From positions 186,001 to 250,000 of the forward strand of contig NZ_BCMQ01000003.1 of NCBI RefSeq assembly GCF_001485415.1: a stretch of 64,000 nt of DNA. The letters are read 5' to 3'. Under the pieces are notes generated by a model that saw nothing but the letters and a program-made list of their open reading frames with translations, had not been told where the DNA came from and made no database searches. Below are positions 51,905-60,344 of the stretch, one piece after another. This DNA comes from Myroides odoratimimus (GTDB lineage Bacteria > Bacteroidota > Bacteroidia > Flavobacteriales > Flavobacteriaceae). Each line of letters starts with the position of its first letter. The stretch's first letter is position 1. Made by a program: the position numbers and the translations under genes.

Positions 51905-54097
51905 CTATTTTGTATTCGGTTTCTCTAGGTAATCAAAGAAATACTGTGCTATCTTGTCATTTAAGTGAACTCTATCTACTCCCATAACATTGTGTTCATG
52001 AGAAGGGTATAAGAAGTAATCTACTTGTTTCTTTGCTTTAATAGCCGCTTCTATAAACTCCATAGAATGCTGCTGAACCACTACAGGGTCTTGAGCTCCA
52101 TGAATAATTAAAAGCTTGTTGTTTATTTTATCTGCTTTGTTAAGTAAGCTTGTTTTTTTGTATCCATCAGGGTTTTCGCTAGGCATATCCATATAGCGTT
52201 CTCCATACATGATTTCGTACATTTTCCAATCCATTACAGGGCCACCTGCTACACCTACTTTAAATACTTCTGGGTGGTTAACAGATAAAGTTGTAGTCAT
52301 AAAACCTCCAAAACTCCATCCATATACACCTATCTTATCTTGGTTTACATAAGGAAGTGATTTTAAGTAATCTACCCCTTTCATTTGATCTGCCATCTCC
52401 GCTTGACCTAATTGTCTGTGGATTACTTGTTCGAAGTCACGTCCTCTATTAAAACTACCTCTACTATCTACCGTAAATACGATGTATCCATGCTGTGCCA
52501 TATAGTTAAAGAATAGGTTCGCTCCACCTAACCATGTGTTGGTTACTAACTGTGCATGAGGTCCTCCATATACGTATACCATCACAGGGTATTGTTTGTT
52601 CGCATCAAAGTTAGTAGGGTAGATGATACGTGCATTTAAAGGAGTTTTTCCATCTGCAGCTGTAATCGTCTTAATCTCTGTCTTAGGCATTGTCACAACC
52701 CCTTCAAAAGGATTTTTAGACTCTAATACTTGTTGCTCTTTTTTAGAATCAGCATTGACAATAGTAACTTTGTTAGGGGTCTCTAAGTTGTTAAACTGAT
52801 CTAAGAACAATGACTTACTCTTGTTTAAGACAACACTATGTGTTCCTGATAACGTAGTGATCTGTTCTGTTTTACCTTTTTTAAGGTTTGTTTTGAATAA
52901 CTGTCTATCTAATCCTTGATTGGTAACTCCTATATAGTAAAGATTTTTAGCGTCTTCGTCGAAACCTAAGAACTCTTTTACTATCACGTTTTCATGCCCT
53001 AATTTCTTGATTAGCTTGCCATTTGTGTCGTATAAGAATAGTTGTCTATATCCATCTACTTCAGAGAAGTATAAGAATTGATCAGGTGCACCAGGTACAA
53101 ATACTAGACTATTAGAAGGCTCTGTATACGTTTTAGATTTCTCTTCGAATAACGTTTTTTCAAAGGCACCTGTAGCAGCGTTGTATTGATTTACTTTTAA
53201 ATGATTTTGTTCTCTATTAAGAACTCCTACATAAACATAGTTTCCTGAAGGATCCCAAGTAACCATGGTTAGGAATTGGTCTGCTTCACCAGTTTGTAGA
53301 GTTACCTTTTTACCAGTATATACGTCATAGATTACTAATGATACTTGCTCATTAGCCATACCAGCCATTGGGTATTTGATGTTTTTTACTTCTGCCACGC
53401 GCTCACTCCATTGAATGATAGGGTATGAAGTCACCATACTTTGGTCTTTTCTATAGTATAGAAGTTGGTCTTGTTTTGGACTCCACCACATTCCTTTTTT
53501 TATACCAAACTCATTGCGGTGAGTATCACTACTTCCGTTGATGATATCTAGAGCAGGATCATCAGTTACTTTAATATCACCACCTTTATTAGTAGTCACT
53601 ACGATATTATTATCTTGTAACCAAGCGATGTGATCTCCATTGCGAGAGATGATTTGTTGGTCACCATTAAGATCAAATTTAAATGAGTTAACTACCTTTT
53701 TATCAGTAAGGTTAACCTTAAAGTAATATTTTGATTTAAAAGTAGAATCAGGAGTATAAAACTCGATTTCATTGTCATTTAACCAAGTTAGGTTAGTCGG
53801 GATGATTCTAAGGTTAAATGTAGTCCCTTTAACTGTATTATTGATTACTTCTTCTAATTGTTTAGCAGTAAGAGCTGTTTGTGACTCCCATTTGTTAGCT
53901 TGACTTTTTATTAAAAGACTATCTCTATTTTTAGTTACAAAACTCAGGGTATTGTCATTCTTCCAAGATGGTTGAAGGATTCTTTCTGTAGCAAACTGTC
54001 TACCTTGTCCTAGTGTAGCCTCTGTCATATCAAAGTTGCGTTGTGCAAACATGATGTTTCCAGCTAGCAAAAAGAATAATACTGATTTGTTCTTCAT
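51905..54097 (-). CDS. Dipeptidyl peptidase IV (S9B family)
   Basis: About 730 residues. The start is the ATG at 54097, which gives a signal peptide (MKNKSVLFFLLAGNIMFAQ); the frame is open 19 codons further. An eight-bladed beta-propeller N-terminal region (about 40-490) is followed by the alpha/beta-hydrolase domain with catalytic Ser595 in YGWSFGGFMT, Asp in IIHGAQDPVV and His in YPSHEHNV. The double-Glu substrate motif typical of DPP-IV is not obvious at the usual place, so another S9 specificity is possible. It releases dipeptides from the N-terminus of peptides in the periplasm. It converges on the HlyD-like gene. Confidence 0.9.
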   Translation of the reverse strand: MKNKSVLFFLLAGNIMFAQRNFDMTEATLGQGRQFATERILQPSWKNDNTLSFVTKNRDSLLIKSQANKWESQTALTAKQLEEVINNTVKGTTFNLRIIPTNLTWLNDNEIEFYTPDSTFKSKYYFKVNLTDKKVVNSFKFDLNGDQQIISRNGDHIAWLQDNNIVVTTNKGGDIKVTDDPALDIINGSSDTHRNEFGIKKGMWWSPKQDQLLYYRKDQSMVTSYPIIQWSERVAEVKNIKYPMAGMANEQVSLVIYDVYTGKKVTLQTGEADQFLTMVTWDPSGNYVYVGVLNREQNHLKVNQYNAATGAFEKTLFEEKSKTYTEPSNSLVFVPGAPDQFLYFSEVDGYRQLFLYDTNGKLIKKLGHENVIVKEFLGFDEDAKNLYYIGVTNQGLDRQLFKTNLKKGKTEQITTLSGTHSVVLNKSKSLFLDQFNNLETPNKVTIVNADSKKEQQVLESKNPFEGVVTMPKTEIKTITAADGKTPLNARIIYPTNFDANKQYPVMVYVYGGPHAQLVTNTWLGGANLFFNYMAQHGYIVFTVDSRGSFNRGRDFEQVIHRQLGQAEMADQMKGVDYLKSLPYVNQDKIGVYGWSFGGFMTTTLSVNHPEVFKVGVAGGPVMDWKMYEIMYGERYMDMPSENPDGYKKTSLLNKADKINNKLLIIHGAQDPVVVQQHSMEFIEAAIKAKKQVDYFLYPSHEHNVMGVDRVHLNDKIAQYFFDYLEKPNTK

Positions 54098-54254
54098 AAT
54101 TACTATAGTTGTTTTTATCGTCGCTAATTTAAATCCAAATATGTCACTAGCCAAATTAGAGTATAAAAAAAAACAATGTATGAGCCTTTATGGCAAGAGA
54201 GAATAGTTCTTTTTTTATATCTTTATTCTTTAAATAATCCATAAAGAATAGTAT

Positions 54255-54950
54255 ATGCAAAAAGTAGTGTACATCACAGGAGGTACTAAAGGTATAGGAA
54301 AGGGAATTGCTCAAGCTCTTTTAGAACAAGGATATAAAGTAGCAATATCAGGTAGGAATATAGATACAGTTAACGAAGCTATAGCTGAATTAGGATATAC
54401 AGATAATATATTAGCAATTCAATCTGATGTAAGGAAGTATGAAGACGAAGAAAAGGCAGTGGAACTAATCGTAGAGAAATTCGGAAAATTAGATATTGTG
54501 ATTGCCAATGCGGGAGTTGGTATCTTCTCATCTATAGAAGATATGAGTCTTGAGGATTGGAATACGATGATAGATACGAATCTAACTGGGGTATTTCACA
54601 CTTTAAAGGCGTCTGTAAAGCAATTAAAGCAGCACAAAGGGTATTATATCAGTATTGCCAGTCTAGCAGGGATAAACTTTTTCGCTAATGGAAGTGGTTA
54701 TAACGCTAGTAAGTTTGGTGTAGTAGGTTTTACTCAAGCAGCTATGTTAGACCTTAGAAATGCAGATGTAAAGGTGACAACAATATTGCCTGGTTCTGTG
54801 ACTTCTAATTTTAATAACCACCAGCCGTCTGATGCAGATCACTGGAAAATACAGCCAGAAGATATGGGACAGTTGGTAGTAGATATCTTAGCGATGAATC
54901 CTCGTGTGCTTCCTAGTAAAATAGAAATAAGACCAACTAAAACTAGCTAA
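54255..54950 (+). CDS. Short-chain dehydrogenase/reductase
   Basis: 231 residues, classical SDR: TGGTKGIGKGIA cofactor loop at 8-19, NAGVG near residue 85, catalytic Ser in ISIASLAG, YNASK Tyr/Lys and a short C-terminus. The Arg after strand 2 (ISGRNIDTV) suggests NADP(H). The C-terminal LPSKIEIRPTKTS ends without a membrane segment. Substrate unknown. The gene stands alone on the plus strand, with 100 bp to the divergent peptidase gene. Confidence 0.88.
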   Translation: MQKVVYITGGTKGIGKGIAQALLEQGYKVAISGRNIDTVNEAIAELGYTDNILAIQSDVRKYEDEEKAVELIVEKFGKLDIVIANAGVGIFSSIEDMSLEDWNTMIDTNLTGVFHTLKASVKQLKQHKGYYISIASLAGINFFANGSGYNASKFGVVGFTQAAMLDLRNADVKVTTILPGSVTSNFNNHQPSDADHWKIQPEDMGQLVVDILAMNPRVLPSKIEIRPTKTS

Positions 54951-55079
54951 TATATCTCAAAGTCACAAGACTTTAAGGAGAATTAAGAAAGATCAATTAA
55001 CACAAGGTATTATTTCGGTTTTTTGTATTACAAAATGTCAAAATCACGAAATAACAGAATTACAAAAAAACAGTAGTAT

Positions 55080-55484
55080 ATGAATGCAGATTTTGGAAAA
55101 TTCCTATTGAGATTAGGTGTTGGAGGACTAATGATCTTCCACGGGATCCATAAATTAATACATGGACATGATTTTATTATTAACCAGTTGAAAGCACATA
55201 ATCTACCAGAGCTGCTTTGGATAGGAGTGCCTATCGGTGAGATAGTAGCACCTATATTTTTACTAGTGGGGTTTGCTACACGTATTTCTGCTTCTATTAT
55301 AGCATTTACGATGTTTATGTCTCTATTCTTAGTTAAGGGAATGGGAAGCTTTGGCTTAGATCCTAATACTGGAGGGGTAAATGCTGAGCTGAACTTATTA
55401 TATCTATTAGCTGCCTTAGCTATAGCCTTTATAGGCCCTGGAACTATTCGTTTTTATAAAGGGAAAAAAGGGATGTGGGTCTAG
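55080..55484 (+). CDS. DoxX family membrane protein
   Basis: 134 residues, four predicted transmembrane helices. GVGGLMIFHGIHKLIHG near the N-terminus and PIGEIVAPIFLLVGFATR are DoxX signatures. DoxX-like proteins are small membrane subunits linked to quinone or redox reactions and to oxidative stress in some bacteria; a catalytic role is unproven. The ATG is preceded by an AC-rich stretch with ATCACGAA-type repeats, like the next gene. Confidence 0.88.
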   Translation: MNADFGKFLLRLGVGGLMIFHGIHKLIHGHDFIINQLKAHNLPELLWIGVPIGEIVAPIFLLVGFATRISASIIAFTMFMSLFLVKGMGSFGLDPNTGGVNAELNLLYLLAALAIAFIGPGTIRFYKGKKGMWV

Positions 55485-55597
55485 TTATGTTTATGTGATG
55501 TTGTTTTCTTGTAAAACAAAATATCTCCTTAAAAGAGTAAAATCACAAAACAATATCACGACATCACAGCATCACAAAAAAACAATAAAACAATAAA

Positions 55598-55981
55598 ATG
55601 AGAGTATCATTTGATTTTGATGGAACATTGACAGAAGCAGAAGTAGCTCAATATGCAAAAGAGTTAACTAATAAAGGAATAGACGTTTTTATCGTAACGG
55701 GGAGGTATAATGAATTGCTTTGTGCTATGAATGGAGGGGGAAGCAATGATGATTTATTCTTACTAGCAGATAAAATAGGTATCACGCATAAGCATATTAT
55801 ATTTACCAATAGAGCAGATAAAAGCTACACTATAGGTGGTAGTGGTCTTATTTGGCATTTAGACGACGATTTAAACGCTCTAAATGATATTAACAGATAT
55901 TCTGATGTGAAAGGGATTTGGATAGGAGAGGACAACTGGAAAGAGCAATGTGATAAATTAATAAAAGAGGCTAGTATCTAA
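55598..55981 (+). CDS. Small HAD-like hydrolase family protein
   Basis: 127 residues. The catalytic loop DFDGTLT starts at Asp5 (Asp7 the second acid), IVTGRYNE is motif II, and HLDDDLNAL near residue 88 provides the acidic motif IV. The cap domain is missing and the size is near the minimum of the fold, so it is a small phosphatase-like protein of unknown substrate. The last codon overlaps the terminator that also serves the convergent methyltransferase gene. Confidence 0.8.
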   Translation: MRVSFDFDGTLTEAEVAQYAKELTNKGIDVFIVTGRYNELLCAMNGGGSNDDLFLLADKIGITHKHIIFTNRADKSYTIGGSGLIWHLDDDLNALNDINRYSDVKGIWIGEDNWKEQCDKLIKEASI

Positions 55982-56001
55982 TACATAGCCTCTTATTTTT
56001 T
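55965..56001. terminator. Bidirectional terminator at the HAD/methyltransferase junction
   Basis: AAGAGGCTA (55965-55973) pairs with TAGCCTCTT (55986-55994), followed by T in the plus direction. It overlaps the stop codon of the HAD gene and the end of the methyltransferase gene. Confidence 0.8.
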
Positions 56002-56613
56002 TCGTAAGACAACTAATCTCTCGGTAAGCGTCTCGATTTGATAATCAAAATGCTCTGCTATATATTCAATAGTTTTGAAGGTATAAATAAAAACATGGGT
56101 TTGATCTTTTCTATAATACCAGTTTTTGAAATCTACTTGATTTGTGTATAAATGTGTTTTAATAATCAGTAAACCATCTTGTTTTAGTATTCCAGATAAT
56201 TTCTCTAATTCTTGTTTAGGATTGTAAAAATGCTCAAATACTTCACAGCTAAAGATATAATCATATACTCTATCTAGATAAGCAAGGTCTGGAAGAAAGA
56301 AAGGATCATAAAGATCTACAGTATAGCCTTGTTCTACCAGTTGTTTTGTAATTACAGGGCCTTTACCACATCCATAATCTAGACCAAGCATAGCTGGTGT
56401 ACAGTGTGCTAATACAGTATTCGTTACAGGAGCTGTAAAATGTTGATAACCGATATCATTCACATCATTATTATGACATTCATAGTGGCTTTTTTCTTTG
56501 TCTTGATCAAAGTAAAGCATCTCATCTTTTAGGTATGCATTACACTTAGAGCAGATATAATACTCGTCATCTACCTTAGTGCTTAAAGATGTATTACACA
56601 GTGTACAGTTCAT
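55993..56613 (-). CDS. Zinc-ribbon class I SAM-dependent methyltransferase
   Basis: 206 residues. An N-terminal zinc ribbon (Cys3/Cys6 of CTLC with Cys21/Cys24 of CSKC) precedes a Rossmann methyltransferase: LGLDYGCGKGPVI (motif I), VDLYDPFF, YIFSCEVFEHFYNP (motif after strand 4) and LKQDGLLIIKTHLYT. The layout resembles small Methyltransf_11/12 enzymes that act on RNA or small molecules. On the minus strand, TActTTTG at 56635-56642 lies 22 bp upstream of the ATG. It converges on the HAD gene. Confidence 0.86.
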   Translation of the reverse strand: MNCTLCNTSLSTKVDDEYYICSKCNAYLKDEMLYFDQDKEKSHYECHNNDVNDIGYQHFTAPVTNTVLAHCTPAMLGLDYGCGKGPVITKQLVEQGYTVDLYDPFFLPDLAYLDRVYDYIFSCEVFEHFYNPKQELEKLSGILKQDGLLIIKTHLYTNQVDFKNWYYRKDQTHVFIYTFKTIEYIAEHFDYQIETLTERLVVLRKK

Positions 56614-57010
56614 GTTTAGATTTTAATAAGACTACAAAAGTAAGTATTTTAAGTCCAATGCATCTCTAAATGAGTAAATGGATATTGAGACATCGTTTTT
56701 TGTAGTTTCATTCTATAAAACAGTAAGCTGGTGTATTGATTATGTTGCTTGGTGTCTTCTGATATTGATAAACCCAAAGAGAATACTCGTTTTTTATACA
56801 TTTACTCCTTACTAATTATACTCTTAAATAAAGGAGTTATATAAATAATTATGGTTAAACCCAGAATCCGCATTCGCCCGATACTACGAATAAATTCTAC
56901 TTTACATCTCTTTCATTTCTTCTAAAACCATACTATAGTATGCTTTTTTCATAAATTCAGAGCTGTTTTGTATAATTCATTCTCGTTAATAGGTCTATCG
57001 CGTATTCCGG
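56614..57010. other. Intergenic region containing structured-element copy 2
   Basis: About 240 bp of AT-rich DNA without a gene, then the 160-bp element (56857-57016), whose right end runs into the GNAT reading frame. No promoter box of the TAnnTTTG type was found between the element and the GNAT gene. Confidence 0.6.
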
Positions 57011-57016
57011 GTTAAA
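56857..57016 (+). repeat. 160-bp structured element, copy 2 (upstream of GNAT)
   Basis: Ungapped match to 34096-34255. The basal stem pairs 56858-56871 with 57000-57013. At stem position 12 the pair is C-G (56869/57002) here and A-T (34108/34241) in copy 1, a compensatory change. The central hairpin is CATACTATAGTATG. Both copies lie directly 5' of a plus-strand gene in the same orientation. Confidence 0.65.
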
Positions 57017-57097
57017 AATAACAACACACAATGGATTCCTTATCCAACAGTATTAGAAGGTACAACGGTAGATCTTATTCCTTTAGAAAAAGAACAT

Positions 57098-57622
57098 TTG
57101 GAAGAATTATATCAAGCTAGTGCAGATAAAGAACTTTGGCGATTAGTACCTACAGATTGTTCTGATAGAGATACTTTTTATGACAACTATCAAAATGCGT
57201 TAATAGCTAGAGAAAAAGGATTACAGTATCCCTTTGTTATTATTGATAAAAGAACACAGAAGATCATTGGTTCTACGCGATTCTTTGAGATGTATGAAGC
57301 AGATAAGAAGTTAGAAATAGGATGGACGTGGATTACGCAAGAGTATTGGGGAAGTGTAGTAAATCTAGAATGTAAATTACTACTCTTGACTTATTGTTTT
57401 GAAGTACTGAAAATAAATCGAGTACAACTGAAAACGAAAGACACTAATATTCGTTCAAGGAAAGCTATTGAGAAGATAGGAGGAGTCTTTGAAGGTATTC
57501 TGAGAAAGGATAAAATACAGAATGATGGTACTACTCGTAATGCGGCTTATTATAGTATATTAGATGATGAATGGGGAATTTCTAAAGAAAAGATACAAGG
57601 GTTGATTAAAAATATAATTTAG
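57098..57622 (+). CDS. GNAT N-acetyltransferase with lost or displaced start
   Basis: 174 residues from the TTG at 57098. RimJ/RimL-like GNAT: residues about 40-60 (YPFVIIDKRTQKIIGSTRF) form the central strands, GWTWITQEYWGSVVNLECK the acetyl-CoA loop region, and INRVQLKTKDTNIRSRKAIE the C-terminal motif. The coding sequence is clearly open and protein-like upstream of the TTG, encoding NTQWIPYPTVLEGTTVDLIP from about 57017, but no in-frame ATG, GTG or TTG exists there. That boundary is exactly the right end of the 160-bp element. So the first beta-strand is coded but lacks a normal start. It may be a damaged gene, use a rare start, or begin internally at the TTG. Substrate unknown. Confidence 0.7.
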   Translation: MEELYQASADKELWRLVPTDCSDRDTFYDNYQNALIAREKGLQYPFVIIDKRTQKIIGSTRFFEMYEADKKLEIGWTWITQEYWGSVVNLECKLLLLTYCFEVLKINRVQLKTKDTNIRSRKAIEKIGGVFEGILRKDKIQNDGTTRNAAYYSILDDEWGISKEKIQGLIKNII

Positions 57623-57658
57623 GTTATCGTGGCACTGTTAAGTTTGGTTTATTTTTAA

Positions 57659-57710
57659 CATATAATTAATTTGTATGAGTTAATTATATGACAATAGTCA
57701 TATACTATTG
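57659..57710. promoter_or_regulatory. Two inverted repeats upstream of the Crp-like gene
   Basis: CATATAATTAA/TTAATTATATG (57659-57669/57680-57690) and CAATAG/CTATTG (57692-57697/57705-57710). They could end GNAT transcription or bind the regulator encoded 100 bp downstream. Confidence 0.45.
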
Positions 57711-57751
57711 ATTATTCTCCTTTTGAACTGTTTTATTAACAATTTAATCTC

Positions 57752-57780
57752 TTGTTTTGGCATATAATGTGCTATCTTTA
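57752..57780 (+). promoter_or_regulatory. Promoter for the Crp-like gene
   Basis: TTG at 57752-57754, an 18-bp spacer and TAtcTTTA at 57773-57780. The ATG is 24 bp downstream. Confidence 0.6.
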
Positions 57781-57803
57781 ATATTGACCAATAATTTATC
57801 ATT

Positions 57804-58406
57804 ATGATGAATATGAGATTGTTAAAAAAATATGGAGCTGAGAAAGTTGTTTATGAAAAAGATGATTTCATTTTTGAAGAAGGCATGTGGCCAGAGTATT
57901 TTTACTATATCGTAAGTGGAGAAGTTAAATTAAACATTTATGATGAGGATGATAGTAGAGAGTTTATATTTAGCTTCTATTCTAGAGGACATAACTTCGG
58001 AGAAGGAACTATATTTTTAGAGACAACCTATATCTGTAATGCCATTGCTGTTGAACAAACAGAAGTATTAAAATTAGACAAAGCAAGTTTTCTAATCCTG
58101 ATCAAGGAGAATCATGATTTCTCTTTACTGATAAACTATAACCTATCTAAAAAATTGTATTTTCAAGGTGTAATGGCACCTAAAATTTCTGCTCAGGATG
58201 CAGAATTGCGCGTACTAACGTTATTAAATTATTTAAAGACTAATTGGCAACATCCTTTGATTCAACAGGATTTGTATATTGTGGATTTAACTCGACAAGA
58301 AATAGCTGACATGACGGGGCTAAGAGTAGAAACGGTGATCAGGAGTATTAAAAGATTGAGAGAAGACAATAAGTTAAGAATTATAAAAGGAAGAATTGTA
58401 TTATAG
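57804..58406 (+). CDS. Crp/Fnr family transcriptional regulator
   Basis: 200 residues: cyclic-nucleotide-binding fold at about 10-125 (YYIVSGEVKLNIYDED, then SRGHNFGEG), a dimerisation helix, and a Crp-type helix-turn-helix at about 165-195 (LTRQEIADMTGLRVETVIRS). No Fe-S cysteine cluster is present, so oxygen sensing like FNR is unlikely; the ligand is unknown. The inverted repeats upstream suggest autoregulation. It ends at a bidirectional terminator shared with the DUF4259 gene. Confidence 0.92.
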   Translation: MMNMRLLKKYGAEKVVYEKDDFIFEEGMWPEYFYYIVSGEVKLNIYDEDDSREFIFSFYSRGHNFGEGTIFLETTYICNAIAVEQTEVLKLDKASFLILIKENHDFSLLINYNLSKKLYFQGVMAPKISAQDAELRVLTLLNYLKTNWQHPLIQQDLYIVDLTRQEIADMTGLRVETVIRSIKRLREDNKLRIIKGRIVL

Positions 58407-58435
58407 AAAAGCCTCTATTTTTTAGAGGCTTTTTA
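58407..58435. terminator. Bidirectional terminator after the Crp-like gene
   Basis: AAAAGCCTCTA (58407-58417) pairs with TAGAGGCTTTT (58423-58433). It also covers the stop codon of the convergent DUF4259 gene. Confidence 0.88.
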
Positions 58436-58918
58436 TTTTAGTTCTTGTTCTAATCTTTTTGCTAGCATATTTAAATGTTCTTTCCATTCTTCAAAACAGT
58501 TTGAGTCTCTCCATAACTCAACAGATTCTCTTTCTCCATCTTCATCAGGTACTTCATTTATCATATCTTGCATATATCGCAGTAAGAATCCTAGGGCTAA
58601 TTTATCTCCTTTAAATTCGGTTAGACGTAGCTTAAGCCCTTCTTGAATCTCATTACCATTACCGTAATGAAGATATCTATCATCTTTAAAAATAAAGAAT
58701 AGCTCTACTAAAGCCATAGCCGTATTATCATAGTAAAAATCAATATCGTCAAAGCTCTTACCTAGAGCTCCTATGTCTTGTAGTCTTTGAATTAACTTCC
58801 CTAAATCTAATTGAAACTTATCAGATGAAGAATAATTATCATCTATATAGTCTTCGATATAATTAATTGTGTCAAATCCATCATCGCTTTCTAATGCTTT
58901 ATATCCCCATGCTCCCAT
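58433..58918 (-). CDS. DUF4259 domain-containing protein
   Basis: 161-residue acidic soluble protein. The N-terminal MGAWGYKALESDDGFDTINY is the DUF4259 hallmark. The rest is helical. Function unknown; DUF4259 proteins are often found near polymorphic toxins and immunity genes, which would be consistent with the two small neighbouring genes. It is the last gene of a three-gene minus-strand group, 6 bp after the DUF2200 gene. Confidence 0.87.
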   Translation of the reverse strand: MGAWGYKALESDDGFDTINYIEDYIDDNYSSSDKFQLDLGKLIQRLQDIGALGKSFDDIDFYYDNTAMALVELFFIFKDDRYLHYGNGNEIQEGLKLRLTEFKGDKLALGFLLRYMQDMINEVPDEDGERESVELWRDSNCFEEWKEHLNMLAKRLEQELK

Positions 58919-58924
58919 AGTTGT

Positions 58925-59290
58925 TTAAGTTCGAAGTATTTTTTCCATTGTTTTTCCTTTTGCTAGCTCATCAATAAGTTTATCTAGATAACGTATTTTC
59001 TGCATAAGTGGATGTTTAATATCCTCTACGCGGTAACCACAGATAACTCCTTTTATAAGCTTAACATTAGGATTAATGAGAGGGGCATTAGCAAAGAAAT
59101 CTTCAAAGTTTACTTTCGTTTCTATTATTTGTCTCAAATCATCCTGATTATACCCTGTAAGCCATCTGATGATAGTATCTACTTCTTCTTTTGTTCTACC
59201 TTTTTTCTCTGCTTTAGCAATATAATGTGGGTATACACTCGCAAATGAGGTACTGTATATTCTATGATTCTCCATGTCTTTACTTACCAT
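58925..59290 (-). CDS. DUF2200 domain-containing protein
   Basis: 121 residues. [30 protein letters not shown] and [20 protein letters not shown] are strong DUF2200 signatures. Family function unknown; it is a small soluble protein. The start at 59290 overlaps the upstream gene by 7 bp. A second ATG at 59275 (MENHR) matches the family N-terminus better and would leave an 8-bp gap. Confidence 0.9.
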   Translation of the reverse strand: MVSKDMENHRIYSTSFASVYPHYIAKAEKKGRTKEEVDTIIRWLTGYNQDDLRQIIETKVNFEDFFANAPLINPNVKLIKGVICGYRVEDIKHPLMQKIRYLDKLIDELAKGKTMEKILRT

Positions 59291-59652
59291 ATTTCAATTT
59301 CTTTCGTAAATGTCTGGTCACCGTCTACTTCTATAATAACCTTAGATGGGATAAAACTATTGCCTTTATACTCCGGAAAAGCTTTGTATTGTACTTTATA
59401 GCCTTGTTGAAGTAAATCTACGATATAATTATCTATCTCTCTTTTTTGGAGAGCAGCTTCAGGTGAAACATATAAAATATTAAAAGGAGAGTCATCTCCA
59501 CCAAAAGCTAAACCAATAAGATGTAGCTTATCTAGATGTCCTGCATCATAATATTGTTCTGCGGTGTCATTACTACAGATATCCGCGTAGCTACAGGGTC
59601 TAGTAGGATCTATGGAGCTGCGCTTGCTCTTAAAAAAATTGAATAATTTCAT
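59284..59652 (-). CDS. Hypothetical soluble protein
   Basis: 122 residues, no signal peptide. Starts [13 protein letters not shown]; the middle [20 protein letters not shown] segment and a beta-rich C-terminus are visible, but no family is recognised. First gene of the group with DUF2200 and DUF4259 downstream; the stop overlaps the next start. Function unknown. Confidence 0.6.
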   Translation of the reverse strand: MKLFNFFKSKRSSIDPTRPCSYADICSNDTAEQYYDAGHLDKLHLIGLAFGGDDSPFNILYVSPEAALQKREIDNYIVDLLQQGYKVQYKAFPEYKGNSFIPSKVIIEVDGDQTFTKEIEIW

Positions 59653-60344
59653 AATGATAATTGTTTGGGTTAGTTAATGGTAGTGTAAATATAATTAAGC
59701 TTGATACAATTACAACAGTTTATGCTACTCAATTTCTTGTTATTCAAGTTAATATTGATTTATCATTCAGGGAATTAAAAGGATGAGGTTTTTTAGAATT
59801 GATAATATAGATAGCCTTGGACCTTAAAAAGGCAAGAGCTATTATAGAAAACCTATGCCTCACAATGAATTATAGTTTTTTTAATTTTAAGGAATATCCC
59901 ATTTTATTCAAAAGTGAAGCTAAAAAGAGACATAAAAAATAGAAGCTTAAATGCATATTGTTCGGGAATTTATTGGGCAGTCTTTGGATGTTCTTCGGAA
60001 AACTACCCCTCAGTCCGAACAAATACTGAACTCTTCCGAAGAGCTTCCGAAGAAATAGGTATGTTTAAAAATAATAATTGCTGATATTCAGTGGTTTAAG
60101 GTTTTATAAATGGAAATAAATAGACTTTTTTGGAAATATTTGGAAGTATTCGGAAAAGAATGGAAAAAAGTGGAAAAAAGTGGAAGTAAGTAGGATTTGT
60201 ACTTTTAAGTCTTTATAAATTTGTAATCTATGAAAGTAGGAGTAATGATTATATTAAAATAGCTCTTTAGGCTTAAAAGTTACATCTTTTAATTCTAGAG
60301 AGCTATAGGTTAGAATTAGTTATAGTAAACTAATAAAGTGGGGA
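59653..60344. other. Long intergenic region with palindromic TTCTTCG element
   Basis: No gene is supported over about 690 bp. Copy 4 of the palindromic element spans about 59958-60056, with TTCTTCGGAA (59991-60000) pairing with TTCCGAAGAA (60045-60054) and a second TTCCGAAGA beside it. Downstream, 60129-60190 carries a run of TGGAA units, including an 11-bp tandem repeat (GGAAAAAAGTG). The short frames here are not coding. Confidence 0.65.
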
